A stretch of 42,268 nucleotides of DNA from Anaerococcus senegalensis JC48 (lineage in GTDB: Bacteria > Bacillota > Clostridia > Tissierellales > Peptoniphilaceae): the NCBI RefSeq assembly GCF_000321005.1, contig NZ_HE578907.1, forward strand, positions 870,389-912,656, read 5' to 3'. Positions 16,920 to 26,678 of this stretch are shown here, piece after piece (the stretch's first letter is position 1; each line of letters starts with the position of its first letter). The translations under genes and the position numbers were made by a program. The notes beneath the pieces are model-generated. The model saw only the letters and a program-made list of their open reading frames with translations, ran no database searches and was not told where the DNA came from.

Positions 16920-17879
16920 TTATTTGCTTAATTCAGATGTGTTTTTAACTTTTCCTGAGAATATTTCTTTTAATTGATCTTTGGTAAGATCATTTATTTT
17001 TGTATCATCTTTATTAACTACAACTGCTATTCCGTCTTTTGCTAAAACTTCAACTTGTAATTTATCTTTTTCTTCATCTTTTAATTCTCTTGATGCCATA
17101 GCAATTTGACTTACATCCGAAATTGTAGATTCAATTCCTGCAGATGATCCTGTTGATTGAATTTCTATATTTGCATCTGGATTTACATCTTTATATTTTT
17201 CTACAAGTTTTTCCATAAGTGGAGTAACTGATGTAGAACCTGCAATTGTTAAGTTACCCTTGATTTTTTTTGCTTCATAATCTTTAGCTTCAACTTTAAT
17301 ATATCCTTCTTTTCCTACAATTTCTTGAGCATCTTTACTAAGTACAAATGCTAAAAAATCTTTTGCTAAATCATCAAGCTTTTCTTCTTTAAATGCAAGA
17401 TTAAATGGTCTTTGAAGAGTATAATCACCAGCTTCAATATTTTCTTCAGTAGCTTCTGCACCATCAACTTTTACTTTTTGTACACTATCATTTACGCTTC
17501 CTAATGAAACATAACCAATTGCTGATGGGTCTTGAGATACAGTTTGCATTACACCATTTGTAGAATTTTGTACAACAGCTTCATCAGTTGTTAAATCTTT
17601 CTTTTCGCCATCTTTTTCTTCTTCAAGACCAACAAGTTCAATAAAAGCTCCTCTTGTTCCAGAACCATCTTCTCTTGATACTACAGTTATATCAAAATCT
17701 TCTTGATTAGATTTAGCTGTATCTCCATCTTTTTTTTCATTAGCAGTGCTTGCACTTTCAGTTTGACTGGATCCATTTGATCCATCATTTGCCTTATTAT
17801 CCTTATTTCCACAAGCTGACAAAATCATTGATAATGAAAGTGCAGCAACAATTATTTTTGAATTTTTAATTTTCATCAT
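16920..17879 (-). CDS. pstS: PstS phosphate-binding lipoprotein, circularly permuted
   Basis: A 319-aa lipoprotein with lipobox LSAC (Cys23) and a Ser/Asn/Lys/Glu-rich linker to about residue 60. The order of binding loops is inverted relative to known PstS: SREDGSGT comes first (68-75) with QNSTNGV and AIGYVSL, the segments that normally form the second half. Then come GSTSV (214-218), TGSSAG (243-248), SREL (263-266) and DGIAVVVN, which normally open the protein. It ends with LKEIFSGKVKNTSELSK, the canonical hinge that usually precedes the REDGSGT strand. All binding motifs are intact, so phosphate binding is expected. A second ATG (17876) has the better distance from AAAGGAG (6 bases against 3) and may be the true start. 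It is first in the pst operon behind a candidate Pho box. Confidence 0.9.
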   Translation of the reverse strand: MMKIKNSKIIVAALSLSMILSACGNKDNKANDGSNGSSQTESASTANEKKDGDTAKSNQEDFDITVVSREDGSGTRGAFIELVGLEEEKDGEKKDLTTDEAVVQNSTNGVMQTVSQDPSAIGYVSLGSVNDSVQKVKVDGAEATEENIEAGDYTLQRPFNLAFKEEKLDDLAKDFLAFVLSKDAQEIVGKEGYIKVEAKDYEAKKIKGNLTIAGSTSVTPLMEKLVEKYKDVNPDANIEIQSTGSSAGIESTISDVSQIAMASRELKDEEKDKLQVEVLAKDGIAVVVNKDDTKINDLTKDQLKEIFSGKVKNTSELSK

Positions 17880-17948
17880 TTACTCCTTTAATATTTGTAA
17901 CTTCATTATGAATAATAAAGCTTATTTATTTTAAAATGATTATCTAAT

Positions 17949-17965
17949 TGTAAAATTTATGTTAA
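17949..17965 (-). promoter_or_regulatory. Candidate Pho box before distal pstS
   Basis: On the minus strand TTAACA (17960-17965) and TTTACA (17949-17954) are spaced 11 bases start to start, matching TT(A/T/C)ACA repeats. A further ATTACA at 17980-17985 is 20 bases away and overlaps the -35 of the divergent asnA promoter, so it is uncertain. The site is about 70 bases upstream of the pstS start. Confidence 0.6.
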
Positions 17966-17978
17966 TTTATTTAATATC

Positions 17979-18006
17979 TTGTAATTTAAAACAAAACACA
18001 TATAAT
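17979..18006 (+). promoter_or_regulatory. Promoter of asnA
   Basis: TTGTAA (17979-17984), a 16-base spacer and a perfect TATAAT (18001-18006), 35 bases before the asnA start. It is divergent from and closely spaced with the pstS Pho box, so PhoP binding could affect it. Confidence 0.65.
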
Positions 18007-18041
18007 TTAATAGTAAAAAAAAATTAGTAATAGGAGAGAAT

Positions 18042-19055
18042 ATGTACGATATAAAAATACCAGAAAATTATCAAAGTGATAAAAATTTATATAAGACACA
18101 ATTGTTAATAAAGGAAATAAAGGATTTTTTCCAAATAAATTTATCTAATAATTTAAATTTAAAAAGAGTAACAGCACCTTTATTTGTAGAAAATTCTACT
18201 GGTCTTAATGATAACCTATCTGGTGTTGAAGAGCCTGTTAAATTTACACTTCCAGAAGCAAACAACGCCAATATGGAAATTGTCCATTCTCTTGCAAAAT
18301 GGAAAAGATATGCCTTAAAAGAATATAATTTTGCAATGTATGAAGGATTATATACTGACATGAATGCAATTAGAAGATGTGAAGAGCCTGACAATACTCA
18401 TTCTTTCTACGTTGACCAATGGGATTGGGAAAAAATAATTAAAGATACCGATAGAAATGTTGATTATCTAAAATCAACAGTTCTTACAATTTTTAATACT
18501 TTAAGAGCCTTGGATGAATATCTTTGTAAATTAATTCCAAAAAGAGTTAAACTCTTACCAAATGATATTAAATTTTTAACTAGTCAAGAATTAATTGATG
18601 AATTTCCAGAATGTAAAGACAGTAAGGAAAGAGAAAAAGCTGCATGTAAAAAATATAAGGCTGTATTTTTAATGCAAATTGGAAAAGTTTTATCAAATGG
18701 AAAAGTTCATGATATGAGATCTCCAGATTATGATGATTGGAACTTAAATGGTGATATTTTAGTTTACAATCCAGTTCTAGATGACCAATTAGAATTATCA
18801 TCAATGGGAATAAGAGTTGATTCTAAAACTTTAAAAGAACAATTAAAAATTGCTGATTGTGAAGATAGATTAAAATTCAAATATCATAATTTGCTTATAA
18901 ACAATAAACTTCCACAAACAATAGGTGGAGGAATCGGACAATCTAGGTTATGTATGTTCTTTTTACAAAAAGCTCATATAGGAGAAGTTCAAGTTTCATA
19001 TTGGCCAGATGAATTAAGAGAAGAATTGAAGAAAAAATCAGTAAATTTATTATAA
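18042..19055 (+). CDS. asnA: Aspartate-ammonia ligase AsnA
   Basis: A 337-aa ammonia-dependent asparagine synthetase, making asparagine from aspartate, ammonia and ATP in the cytoplasm. It is related to class II aminoacyl-tRNA synthetases. It has full family length and the usual landmarks: GLNDNLSGVEEPV (54-66), LAKWKRYAL, the segment MNAIRRCEEPDNTHS, YVDQWDWEK, and the motif-3-like GGGIGQSRLCM near the end. ATG follows AGGAGAGA. It is a single-gene transcript between its own promoter and a strong terminator. Using ammonia rather than glutamine suits an anaerobe living on amino acids. Confidence 0.96.
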   Translation: MYDIKIPENYQSDKNLYKTQLLIKEIKDFFQINLSNNLNLKRVTAPLFVENSTGLNDNLSGVEEPVKFTLPEANNANMEIVHSLAKWKRYALKEYNFAMYEGLYTDMNAIRRCEEPDNTHSFYVDQWDWEKIIKDTDRNVDYLKSTVLTIFNTLRALDEYLCKLIPKRVKLLPNDIKFLTSQELIDEFPECKDSKEREKAACKKYKAVFLMQIGKVLSNGKVHDMRSPDYDDWNLNGDILVYNPVLDDQLELSSMGIRVDSKTLKEQLKIADCEDRLKFKYHNLLINNKLPQTIGGGIGQSRLCMFFLQKAHIGEVQVSYWPDELREELKKKSVNLL

Positions 19056-19063
19056 TTTTGTAT

Positions 19064-19096
19064 AAAAAAAAAGGACTTATTAGAGTCCTTTTTTTA
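19064..19096. terminator. Bidirectional terminator asnA/recQ
   Basis: Stem AAGGACT/AGTCCTT with a 6-base loop (19071-19090) has an A run before it and a T run after it, so it works both for asnA (plus) and recQ (minus), which converge here. Confidence 0.85.
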
Positions 19097-20881
19097 TTGG
19101 TCAAATTCTTTAATTTTTTCTATAAAAATTTTTCCGTATTGTTTTAATTTTTTATCTCCAACTCCCTTAATTTTTAAAAAATCTTTTTCATTTTTAGGTT
19201 TTAATTTTGCCATTTCTGACAAAGATGCATCAGAGAATACTATAAAAGGTGGGATATTTCTTTTTCTTGAAATTTCTAATCTTAATTTTTTTAAATTATT
19301 AAATAAATCACTATTATAGGAAATATTTTCACTAAATTTATCAATTTTTTCTTTTTTATTTTCTTCTTTTAAATCTCTAATATAAATTTTCTTTTTAGAA
19401 AATAAAACTTGTTTAGATTTTTCATTTAATTTTAAAATGGGATATTTTAGTCCAGAAACCTTTATATAACCATCAGCAACCAATACTCCTATCAAATCTT
19501 TAATATATTTAGAAGATTTATCTTTCATTATTCCAAATGTAGAAAAATTTTTTAAATTTTTTTCTTTAGAATTTTTATTATTTGATCCTTTCAAACAATC
19601 CACAATAGTAGAAATTCCATATCTTTGATCAAGCCTATAAATACAAGATAAAACTTTTTGACTATCAATACTAGCATCAATTTTTTCATAATCATCTAAA
19701 CAATTAGAGCAATTATCACAGTTTTCTTCTGAATCTTGACCAAAATATTCTAGGATAAATGATCTTAGACACTTACTTGTATTTACATAGTTTATTATCG
19801 TTTGAAGTTTTTCAAGTTTTATCAGTTGATATTGTCTATTATTAGTTTGAGAAATCAAATATTTATTTACAACAATATCTTGGCCAGAATAAAGTAGGAT
19901 AGCATCTGATTTTTCTCCATCTCTTCCTGCCCTACCTGCTTCTTGATAATATGATTCCATATCTTTAGGCATATTCATATGAATTACATATCTTACATCA
20001 GACTTATCAATTCCCATCCCAAAGGCATTTGTTGCTATAATTATATTTTTCCTATCATAAATAAAATCTTCTTGATTTTTCTTTTTTTCTTTATCGGATA
20101 AACCAGCGTGATAATAAGTTACATCATAAGATAACTTTTTTAAATATTTATAGCAAGTTTCAACTCTTTTTCTTGTAGATGCATAAATTATTCCAGACAA
20201 GTCTTTTTTATCTTTTAAATAATCCCTTATATAAGAAAGTTTATCCTTTGGCTTTCTAACTTCAAACAATAGATTTTCCCTATCAAAACCTGTTACTTTT
20301 ACAAAAGGATTATTCAAGCCAAGGTTTTTTATAATGTCTTCTCTTACAGATGATGTAGCAGTAGCAGTAAAGGCTGCTATTTGAATTTTTTTATCAAATA
20401 AATCATAAATTTGAGGAATTATTTTATATGATGGTCTAAAATCATGTCCCCACTGAGAAATACAATGAGCCTCATCTACTGCTATAAATGAAATATTTAG
20501 ATTTTTTATAAAGTTAATGAAAAATTCATTTTCTAATCTTTCGGGAGAAATATATAAAATTTTAATTTTATTATTTTTTATTTTTCTTAAAGTATTTGTA
20601 TAAGCTTCTATATCCTGGCTAGAATTTATAAAGGCTGCATCAATACCATTTTCGATTAATGAATCAACTTGGTCTTTCATAAGTGAAATTAAAGGAGAAA
20701 TAACTAAACAAATTCCATCAATCATTAAAGCTGGTAATTGATAACAAATCGACTTTCCTCCACCAGTTGGAAGAACGCCTAATACATCTTTACCTTCTAA
20801 AATATTTTTAATTAATTCCTCTTGTCCTTTTCTAAAAGAATCATATCCAAAATATTTTTTCAAATTATCTAAAATATCCAT
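19094..20881 (-). CDS. recQ: ATP-dependent DNA helicase RecQ
   Basis: A 595-aa 3'-5' DNA helicase of recombination and repair. Motif I is TGGGKS (39-44), motif II DEAH (136-139) followed by CISQWGHDFRP, and motif VI is YYQEAGRAGRDG. The RecQ C-terminal zinc site is visible as a Cys cluster, KCLRSFILEYFG then CDNCSNCLD (about 370-400). A winged-helix region follows and then an HRDC domain (about 520-592). The length is usual for bacterial RecQ. It starts 43 bases after the DUF4097-like gene, separated from it by a hairpin terminator. Confidence 0.95.
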   Translation of the reverse strand: MDILDNLKKYFGYDSFRKGQEELIKNILEGKDVLGVLPTGGGKSICYQLPALMIDGICLVISPLISLMKDQVDSLIENGIDAAFINSSQDIEAYTNTLRKIKNNKIKILYISPERLENEFFINFIKNLNISFIAVDEAHCISQWGHDFRPSYKIIPQIYDLFDKKIQIAAFTATATSSVREDIIKNLGLNNPFVKVTGFDRENLLFEVRKPKDKLSYIRDYLKDKKDLSGIIYASTRKRVETCYKYLKKLSYDVTYYHAGLSDKEKKKNQEDFIYDRKNIIIATNAFGMGIDKSDVRYVIHMNMPKDMESYYQEAGRAGRDGEKSDAILLYSGQDIVVNKYLISQTNNRQYQLIKLEKLQTIINYVNTSKCLRSFILEYFGQDSEENCDNCSNCLDDYEKIDASIDSQKVLSCIYRLDQRYGISTIVDCLKGSNNKNSKEKNLKNFSTFGIMKDKSSKYIKDLIGVLVADGYIKVSGLKYPILKLNEKSKQVLFSKKKIYIRDLKEENKKEKIDKFSENISYNSDLFNNLKKLRLEISRKRNIPPFIVFSDASLSEMAKLKPKNEKDFLKIKGVGDKKLKQYGKIFIEKIKEFDQ

Positions 20882-20904
20882 ATATCACCTATTTTTTTCT
20901 AAAA

Positions 20905-20933
20905 AAAATAATTAAGCATAAAACTTAATTATT
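20905..20933 (-). terminator. Terminator after the DUF4097-like gene
   Basis: On the minus strand the 10-bp AT-rich stem AATAATTAAG/CTTAATTATT (7-base loop, 20907-20933) is followed by a U run. The stop codon and last two codons of the upstream gene (from 20925) lie inside the stem. Confidence 0.65.
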
Positions 20934-21932
20934 TCCTTCTATATTATCATTGTCTTGGTTTATATTAAGATCAGGCTCATCTAAAGGTATAGATGAATCA
21001 TCACTAATTTCATTTGGAGAAGTTATAAACTCTTCATCTTTCATAACTTTTCCTTCATCTTTGTTTATTAAAATATCACCAATTTTGGTTTTCAAATTAA
21101 GAGTCTTCTTTTTATTATTTCCTGTAGAATATCCATCCAAAATATTTCTATAAGAAACATTACCCAACACAAAATTACCAACATTTAACTTAGCATTTAT
21201 ATTAAAAGCCTTGATTGAATCCTTTGTAGAAATTTCTATATCCCCATTTTCATTTTCCAAATTTTGATCTGCCTTTAATTTGCTATTTTTTAAAATAATA
21301 TTTCCAACCCTAGTTTTAAAATTTGTATCCTTAACTTCAGAATTTTTAACTAAAATCGATCCAACATCATTAGTAACAGTGCCTGTAATTTTTGACTTAT
21401 TAAAGCTGATATTTCCACTTTCTAAATTAAGATCCATATCCTTACTATTTAAATCGGAAATTTTTATATCTCCAGCTCCAACTCTACCTTTAATACTTTC
21501 AATAGATTTATTCTTTGGTAAAAAAATTCTTACAATTTGAATTTTATTCTTCATATAAAGTTCTTTGCCCTTAATATCAGATGATAACTTTAAATTCCCA
21601 TCTTTAAATTTTGTTTTAACTTCATATGAATTATCATCCTTATATAAATTTGTATATTCTACGTAAGGATTAGTTGAAGATTTTTCAATTCTAACATCAC
21701 AAGTATTCAAATCAAAATCTATTGATTTTAAATCATCTAAATCAACTCTCATAATCTTTGACGAATTGTAAGAATTTTCATTTATTTCCTGGAAAGATTT
21801 TCCATTCTTATTTTTAAAATTAATATTCCTAGATAATAAAAAAATCAAGACTAAAATAATTAGGGCACAACCCCCTATAATCAATTGCTTCTTATCAAGT
21901 TTAAAGCTATTATTTTTTTTATCTTTACTCAT
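20925..21932 (-). CDS. Membrane-anchored DUF4097-like beta-strand repeat protein
   Basis: A 335-aa protein with one N-terminal membrane segment (about 17-34) after a Lys-rich cytoplasmic start. The rest, to about 290, is a run of short strands with regularly spaced 'GDI'/'GNI' turns (GAGDIKI, SGNISF, VGNIILKN, NGDIEIS, VGNFVL, IGDILIN). This is the pattern of the DUF4097 putative adhesin/beta-helix family. The C-terminal 45 residues are acidic and probably unstructured. It lies 18 bases after truA. Members occur near membrane-stress regulators elsewhere, but nothing here fixes the function. Confidence 0.75.
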   Translation of the reverse strand: MSKDKKNNSFKLDKKQLIIGGCALIILVLIFLLSRNINFKNKNGKSFQEINENSYNSSKIMRVDLDDLKSIDFDLNTCDVRIEKSSTNPYVEYTNLYKDDNSYEVKTKFKDGNLKLSSDIKGKELYMKNKIQIVRIFLPKNKSIESIKGRVGAGDIKISDLNSKDMDLNLESGNISFNKSKITGTVTNDVGSILVKNSEVKDTNFKTRVGNIILKNSKLKADQNLENENGDIEISTKDSIKAFNINAKLNVGNFVLGNVSYRNILDGYSTGNNKKKTLNLKTKIGDILINKDEGKVMKDEEFITSPNEISDDSSIPLDEPDLNINQDNDNIEGNN

Positions 21933-21950
21933 TTAACTCTCCCATAATAA

Positions 21951-22709
21951 CTAGCTTTCTAAATTTCTATAATCTATGCTATCAAGATAAAGCCCACCTG
22001 CTTTTAAAGTTGGATTCGCTCTTTTTTTATTATTTTTATCGAAATAATATTTAAAATCATCAAGGCTGATTTTTCCGCGACTAAGCTCAATCAAAGATCC
22101 AGCCATAATCCTAACCTGATTATGAAGAAAACTTTCAGCCTTAAAATATAAAAATAGCCTATTTTCATTTAAAATAAAATAGCAATCATCAATTTTTCTT
22201 ACTGTATTTATTATATCATTTTTATCACTTAGCATAAAGGCTCTAAAATCATGCTCTCCCTTTAAAATTTCCATTCCTTTTTGAAGCTTATCAAAATCCA
22301 ATTTATATGTTATATTTTCCATATAATTTCTATAAATTGGATGAAGAATTTTATCAAGAGATATAATATATTTGTAAGTTTTAGTTTTTACAGAAAATCT
22401 CGCATGAAAATTTTTTTCAACTTTTTTGGATGAAAGTGCCAAGATATCTTCTGGTAGATATTTTTTTAAATGAAAATGAAATTTATCAGATCTAATTTCT
22501 TTAGCTGTCAAAAAATTTACATACATTTCATTAGCGTGGACTCCACTGTCTGTTCTTCCACTTGCGATAATCCTATTTTTTTCGCCAGTAACTTTTCTTA
22601 TCGCTTCTTCCAAATCTTTTTGAACAGTTCTTTTATCTTTTTGAATTTGAAATCCTTCAAATAAAGATCCATCATATTGAATCTTTAATAAAATATTTTG
22701 AATACTCAT
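21951..22709 (-). CDS. truA: tRNA pseudouridine synthase A
   Basis: A 252-aa TruA, which converts U38-U40 of the tRNA anticodon arm to pseudouridine. The catalytic Asp is D54 in ASGRTDSGVHA (49-59). YKYIISLD, HDFRAFM and FLHNQVRIMAGSL are typical of the family. It overlaps ecfT by 4 bases, and the order ecfA1-ecfA2-ecfT-truA is a common arrangement in Gram-positive genomes. Confidence 0.96.
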   Translation of the reverse strand: MSIQNILLKIQYDGSLFEGFQIQKDKRTVQKDLEEAIRKVTGEKNRIIASGRTDSGVHANEMYVNFLTAKEIRSDKFHFHLKKYLPEDILALSSKKVEKNFHARFSVKTKTYKYIISLDKILHPIYRNYMENITYKLDFDKLQKGMEILKGEHDFRAFMLSDKNDIINTVRKIDDCYFILNENRLFLYFKAESFLHNQVRIMAGSLIELSRGKISLDDFKYYFDKNNKKRANPTLKAGGLYLDSIDYRNLES

Positions 22710-23500
22710 ATGAAAAATTTAACAATAACTACAAGACAAAACAAAGTGAATAAGATTAAAACAAGATAATCTATTTTGGTCATTTTTATTTCATTAAGTC
22801 TAGTTCTTTCTCTACCAATTCTATAAAGTCTAGCTTCCATAGCTGTTGCAAGATCATCACTTCTTTTAAAAGAATTTATAAAAAGCGGAACCAAAAGAGG
22901 AATCATATTTTTTGCCCTATTAATAATATTTCCAGATTCAAAATCTGCACCTCTTGCCATTTGTGCCATTTTTATTCTTTGAGCTTCTTCAAATAAAGTT
23001 GGAATAAATCTTAGAGAAATGGAAACCATCATAGCAAGCTCTCCTGCCGGAAATCCAAATCTTTTTAAAGGAGAAAATAATTTTTCTAATCCATCAGTAA
23101 GCTCCATTGGAGAAGTTGTAAAAGTCAAAACTGAAGTAGCAACGACAATCATAATAATTCTTACAAACATAAAAATAGTTTTATAAAGACCCTCATAAGT
23201 TGCAGTTAAAGAAAATATTGTAAAAAGTGTCTTACCACTTGTTGTAAATAAATTTATAAGTCCTGTAATTAGTAAAATCCAAATCAAGGGCTTAATACTT
23301 TTTATTAGTGATTTTACAGGTATTTTTCCTATATAAATCATAATAATTAATAAAACTACAAAAGGAATATATCCTATAAAAGTTTGGACAAAAAATATAG
23401 TTATTATAAAAAGTAAGGATGCTATTAATTTAACTCTTGGATCTAAGCTATGAATAAATGTATCATATGGTAAATATTGACCTATTGCTATATTACTCAT
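22706..23500 (-). CDS. ecfT: ECF transporter transmembrane subunit EcfT
   Basis: A 264-aa membrane protein with about five or six hydrophobic segments. It has the EcfT N-terminus (GQYLPYDTFIHSLDPRVKL) and the coupling helices ending in Ala-Arg-Gly (AQMARGADF and AMEARLYRIGRERT), which dock onto the two ATPases. It is the shared scaffold of a group II energy-coupling-factor vitamin transporter. No substrate-binding S component is encoded in the window, so specificity is set elsewhere. It overlaps ecfA2 by 8 bases and truA by 4. Confidence 0.94.
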   Translation of the reverse strand: MSNIAIGQYLPYDTFIHSLDPRVKLIASLLFIITIFFVQTFIGYIPFVVLLIIMIYIGKIPVKSLIKSIKPLIWILLITGLINLFTTSGKTLFTIFSLTATYEGLYKTIFMFVRIIMIVVATSVLTFTTSPMELTDGLEKLFSPLKRFGFPAGELAMMVSISLRFIPTLFEEAQRIKMAQMARGADFESGNIINRAKNMIPLLVPLFINSFKRSDDLATAMEARLYRIGRERTRLNEIKMTKIDYLVLILFTLFCLVVIVKFFI

Positions 23501-24346
23501 TTTTAGCCTCCAAATATTTTTTTAATTCTAAAACAGCATCTTCAACTGTATAAATGTCATCTCTTACAATTTCATCTTTTTCTTTTAAAGCCTTCATAAA
23601 TTTTGTAACTTGTGGAATATCAAGGCCTATTGATAAAAGATCAGTTTTTGTAAAGGTATCATAGGTTGACTTATCAGAAAAAATTTCTCCTTTATTCATT
23701 ACAATTACTCTATCTACATATTTTGCAACATCTTCCATAGAATGGGAGACTAAAACTATAGTTAATTCTGGATCTTCATCATATAATTTTAAAATTTCTC
23801 CAAAAATCTTATCTCTACCTTTTGGATCAAGACCTGCAGTTAATTCATCCAAAACCAAAACTTTTGGATTCATAGAAATAATTCCACAAACTGCAACTCT
23901 TCTTTGTTGACCCCCAGATAATTCAAAAGGAGATTTTTCAGAAATTGTTTCATAATCTAGTCCAACTGCAGCCATAGATTCTTTCACTCTTTTTTCAATT
24001 TCTTTTTCATCAAGTCCCATATTTTTAGGACCAAAGGCAATATCTTTTGCAACTGTCTCTTCAAATAATTGATTTTCAGGATATTGAAAAACTAGTCCAA
24101 CCTTAAATCTAATATCTCTTCTTGTACTCTTTTGTTTTGTATTAACTCCATCAACAAAAACATCTCCATTTGTTGGAATCAAAAGCCCATTTAAAAGTTG
24201 AACAAGGGTTGATTTTCCTGATCCAGTTTGTCCAATTAGCCCAATTATTTCATGTTTATTTATTTCTAGATTTACATTTTTTAGAGCATAATTTTTCTCT
24301 TCATTTTCTTCATTATAAATATAATCGACATTTTTTAATTCTATTT

Positions 24347-24350
<4 letters not shown>
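23493..24350 (-). CDS. ecfA2: ECF transporter ATPase EcfA2
   Basis: A 285-aa ABC ATPase of the ECF module. Walker A is GQTGSGKST, the Q-loop is VFQYPENQLFE, the signature LSGGQQRRV, and the switch His lies in VSHSMEDV. The Walker B segment reads VLDELTAGLDP, with Leu where nearly all ABC ATPases have Pro after the catalytic Glu. The catalytic Glu and D-loop are kept. The C-terminal extension (DLLSIGLDIPQVTKF) is usual for EcfA. It overlaps both neighbours by 4-8 bases. Confidence 0.94.
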
Positions 24351-25180
<830 letters not shown>

Positions 25181-25207
25181 TTTTTCTTCCTTTCAATTTT
25201 TTTATAC

Positions 25208-25247
25208 ATAAAAAGTGACTATCTAAAAAATAGATAGCACTTTTTAA
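25208..25247 (-). terminator. Terminator after L,D-transpeptidase gene
   Basis: A long stem of AAAAAGTG plus CTATCT against AGATAG plus CACTTTTT with one bulged base and a short A-rich loop (25210-25245). A-runs and U-runs occur on both sides. Confidence 0.75.
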
Positions 25248-25250
25248 AAA

Positions 25251-26675
25251 TTAATATAACATATTTGGTGAATTATTTGTTGAAGATTCATAAACCACAA
25301 CTGGAGTATTTATCTCTGCAATTTCATATAATTTTTGAGCTTGTGCTGGTGGTATGTTTATGCAACCATTTGAACCTGAAAATGTATAGTAATTTGATCC
25401 AAATGTTGATCTCCATCCAGCATCATGTAATCCTTCACCATCCCAACCTATTGGCATCCAATATTTTACAGGCGTAACATAATTACTTCCATCAAAATTA
25501 ATACCTCTTAAGTCTTTATTCATTTCCTTTGACATAATAGAACCTACACCCTTGTTTGTTAAGGCATCATGTGCTTTATCACCTGTTACAACTGGAGTAG
25601 AAATTACAAGTTCTCCATTTTTGTAATACCATAAATGTTGTCTAGAAAGATCAACTTCGACATAAGTATCTTTTAAATCAGATCCATTTTCATATCTTTC
25701 GAATCCTTCTCTATCATATACAGGATCAATTTGAGCAGATTTTTTTTCATCAAATTTTTCAAATAAAGCATTTATTGTTTCATCTTGATTCATTACAAAA
25801 CCATACACTCCAGGATTTACTGTTATTTCTCCAATATCAGTTGCTTTAAATTTCCTATTATTTCCATAAGTATCGGTTTCTTCAGCCATTTTTGCTACAT
25901 AAGCACTAACTTTATCATAATTTAATGACAATTTATTGTTTTCAAAATCAATCATATCAGCTAGTTTTTCGCCTTCTAATTTGTAATCAAATCCTTTTAT
26001 ATTAAATTTAAAATTTAATTTTAGATACTCATTAGATTCTTGTAATGCTTTTTGTATATTTTCATCTTTTGCATAAATTTTTGGACGCTCATAAAAAGAT
26101 TCATCCAACTCTATGTTATTACTCCTAGTTTTTACAGAATTTATAACTTCATTTTTCAACTTATTATAATTAACTTTATTACCTTCAACTTCTTCTTTGA
26201 TTTTAAATTCTTTACCATCAAATGCTAAACTAGCATCTTTTGGTTCAACTACCTTATTCATAAACTGAGAATTTTTTAAAATTTCATCTAATTTATTTTC
26301 ATCATAATTTACATTATAATCAAATTCAAAATCTTCTTTAGTTAAAAAGCTAATTGGCCATTTTAATGGATTTTGATCAAGACTTGCTCCTTTTGGGATA
26401 TTTGCCTTATAGTCTATATCTTTTGAATTAAATGTTAATTCTTTTTCATCTAATCCTTTAATTTTTATATCAAAGTCCCCTACACTATCGCCAATAATTG
26501 ACTCTTTTGGTGAAAACGAAACATTTTTTCCATTTACATGAGTATTTGGTAATGCAATAAATGTAAATAAAACTGTGCCGATTATATATATTCCCAAAAC
26601 AATACCTGCTACTGTTAATATCTTCTTATTAGTATTGTTGTTTGTTTCATTATTATTATTATTAATAATACGCAC
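25251..26675 (-). CDS. Membrane-anchored L,D-transpeptidase (YkuD domain)
   Basis: A 474-aa cell-wall enzyme forming 3-3 peptidoglycan cross-links or attaching proteins. It has an Asn-rich N-terminus, one membrane segment (19-41), a long extracellular region resembling PG_binding_4 (about 125-310), and a YkuD domain (337-464). Catalytic Cys438 lies in SGSNGCIN and His417 in GLHDAG. The usual His before Gly-Cys is Asn, a variant seen in some Gram-positive members. The only conventional in-frame start, GTG 26675, shares its first base with the Shine-Dalgarno AGGAGG (26675-26680), so it is badly placed. ATT codons at 26669 and 26666 lie 5 and 8 bases from it. The upstream gene's stop TAG overlaps the same Shine-Dalgarno. 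Confidence 0.88.
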   Translation of the reverse strand: MRIINNNNNETNNNTNKKILTVAGIVLGIYIIGTVLFTFIALPNTHVNGKNVSFSPKESIIGDSVGDFDIKIKGLDEKELTFNSKDIDYKANIPKGASLDQNPLKWPISFLTKEDFEFDYNVNYDENKLDEILKNSQFMNKVVEPKDASLAFDGKEFKIKEEVEGNKVNYNKLKNEVINSVKTRSNNIELDESFYERPKIYAKDENIQKALQESNEYLKLNFKFNIKGFDYKLEGEKLADMIDFENNKLSLNYDKVSAYVAKMAEETDTYGNNRKFKATDIGEITVNPGVYGFVMNQDETINALFEKFDEKKSAQIDPVYDREGFERYENGSDLKDTYVEVDLSRQHLWYYKNGELVISTPVVTGDKAHDALTNKGVGSIMSKEMNKDLRGINFDGSNYVTPVKYWMPIGWDGEGLHDAGWRSTFGSNYYTFSGSNGCINIPPAQAQKLYEIAEINTPVVVYESSTNNSPNMLY

Positions 26676-26678
26676 CTC

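Noticed and set aside
18071-18394. Minus-strand 107-aa frame within asnA, and similar antisense frames within nadE, fprA, ecfA2, EIIC and hisS
   Set aside because: They are mirror frames of well-recognised genes, with no RBS, promoter or protein motif.
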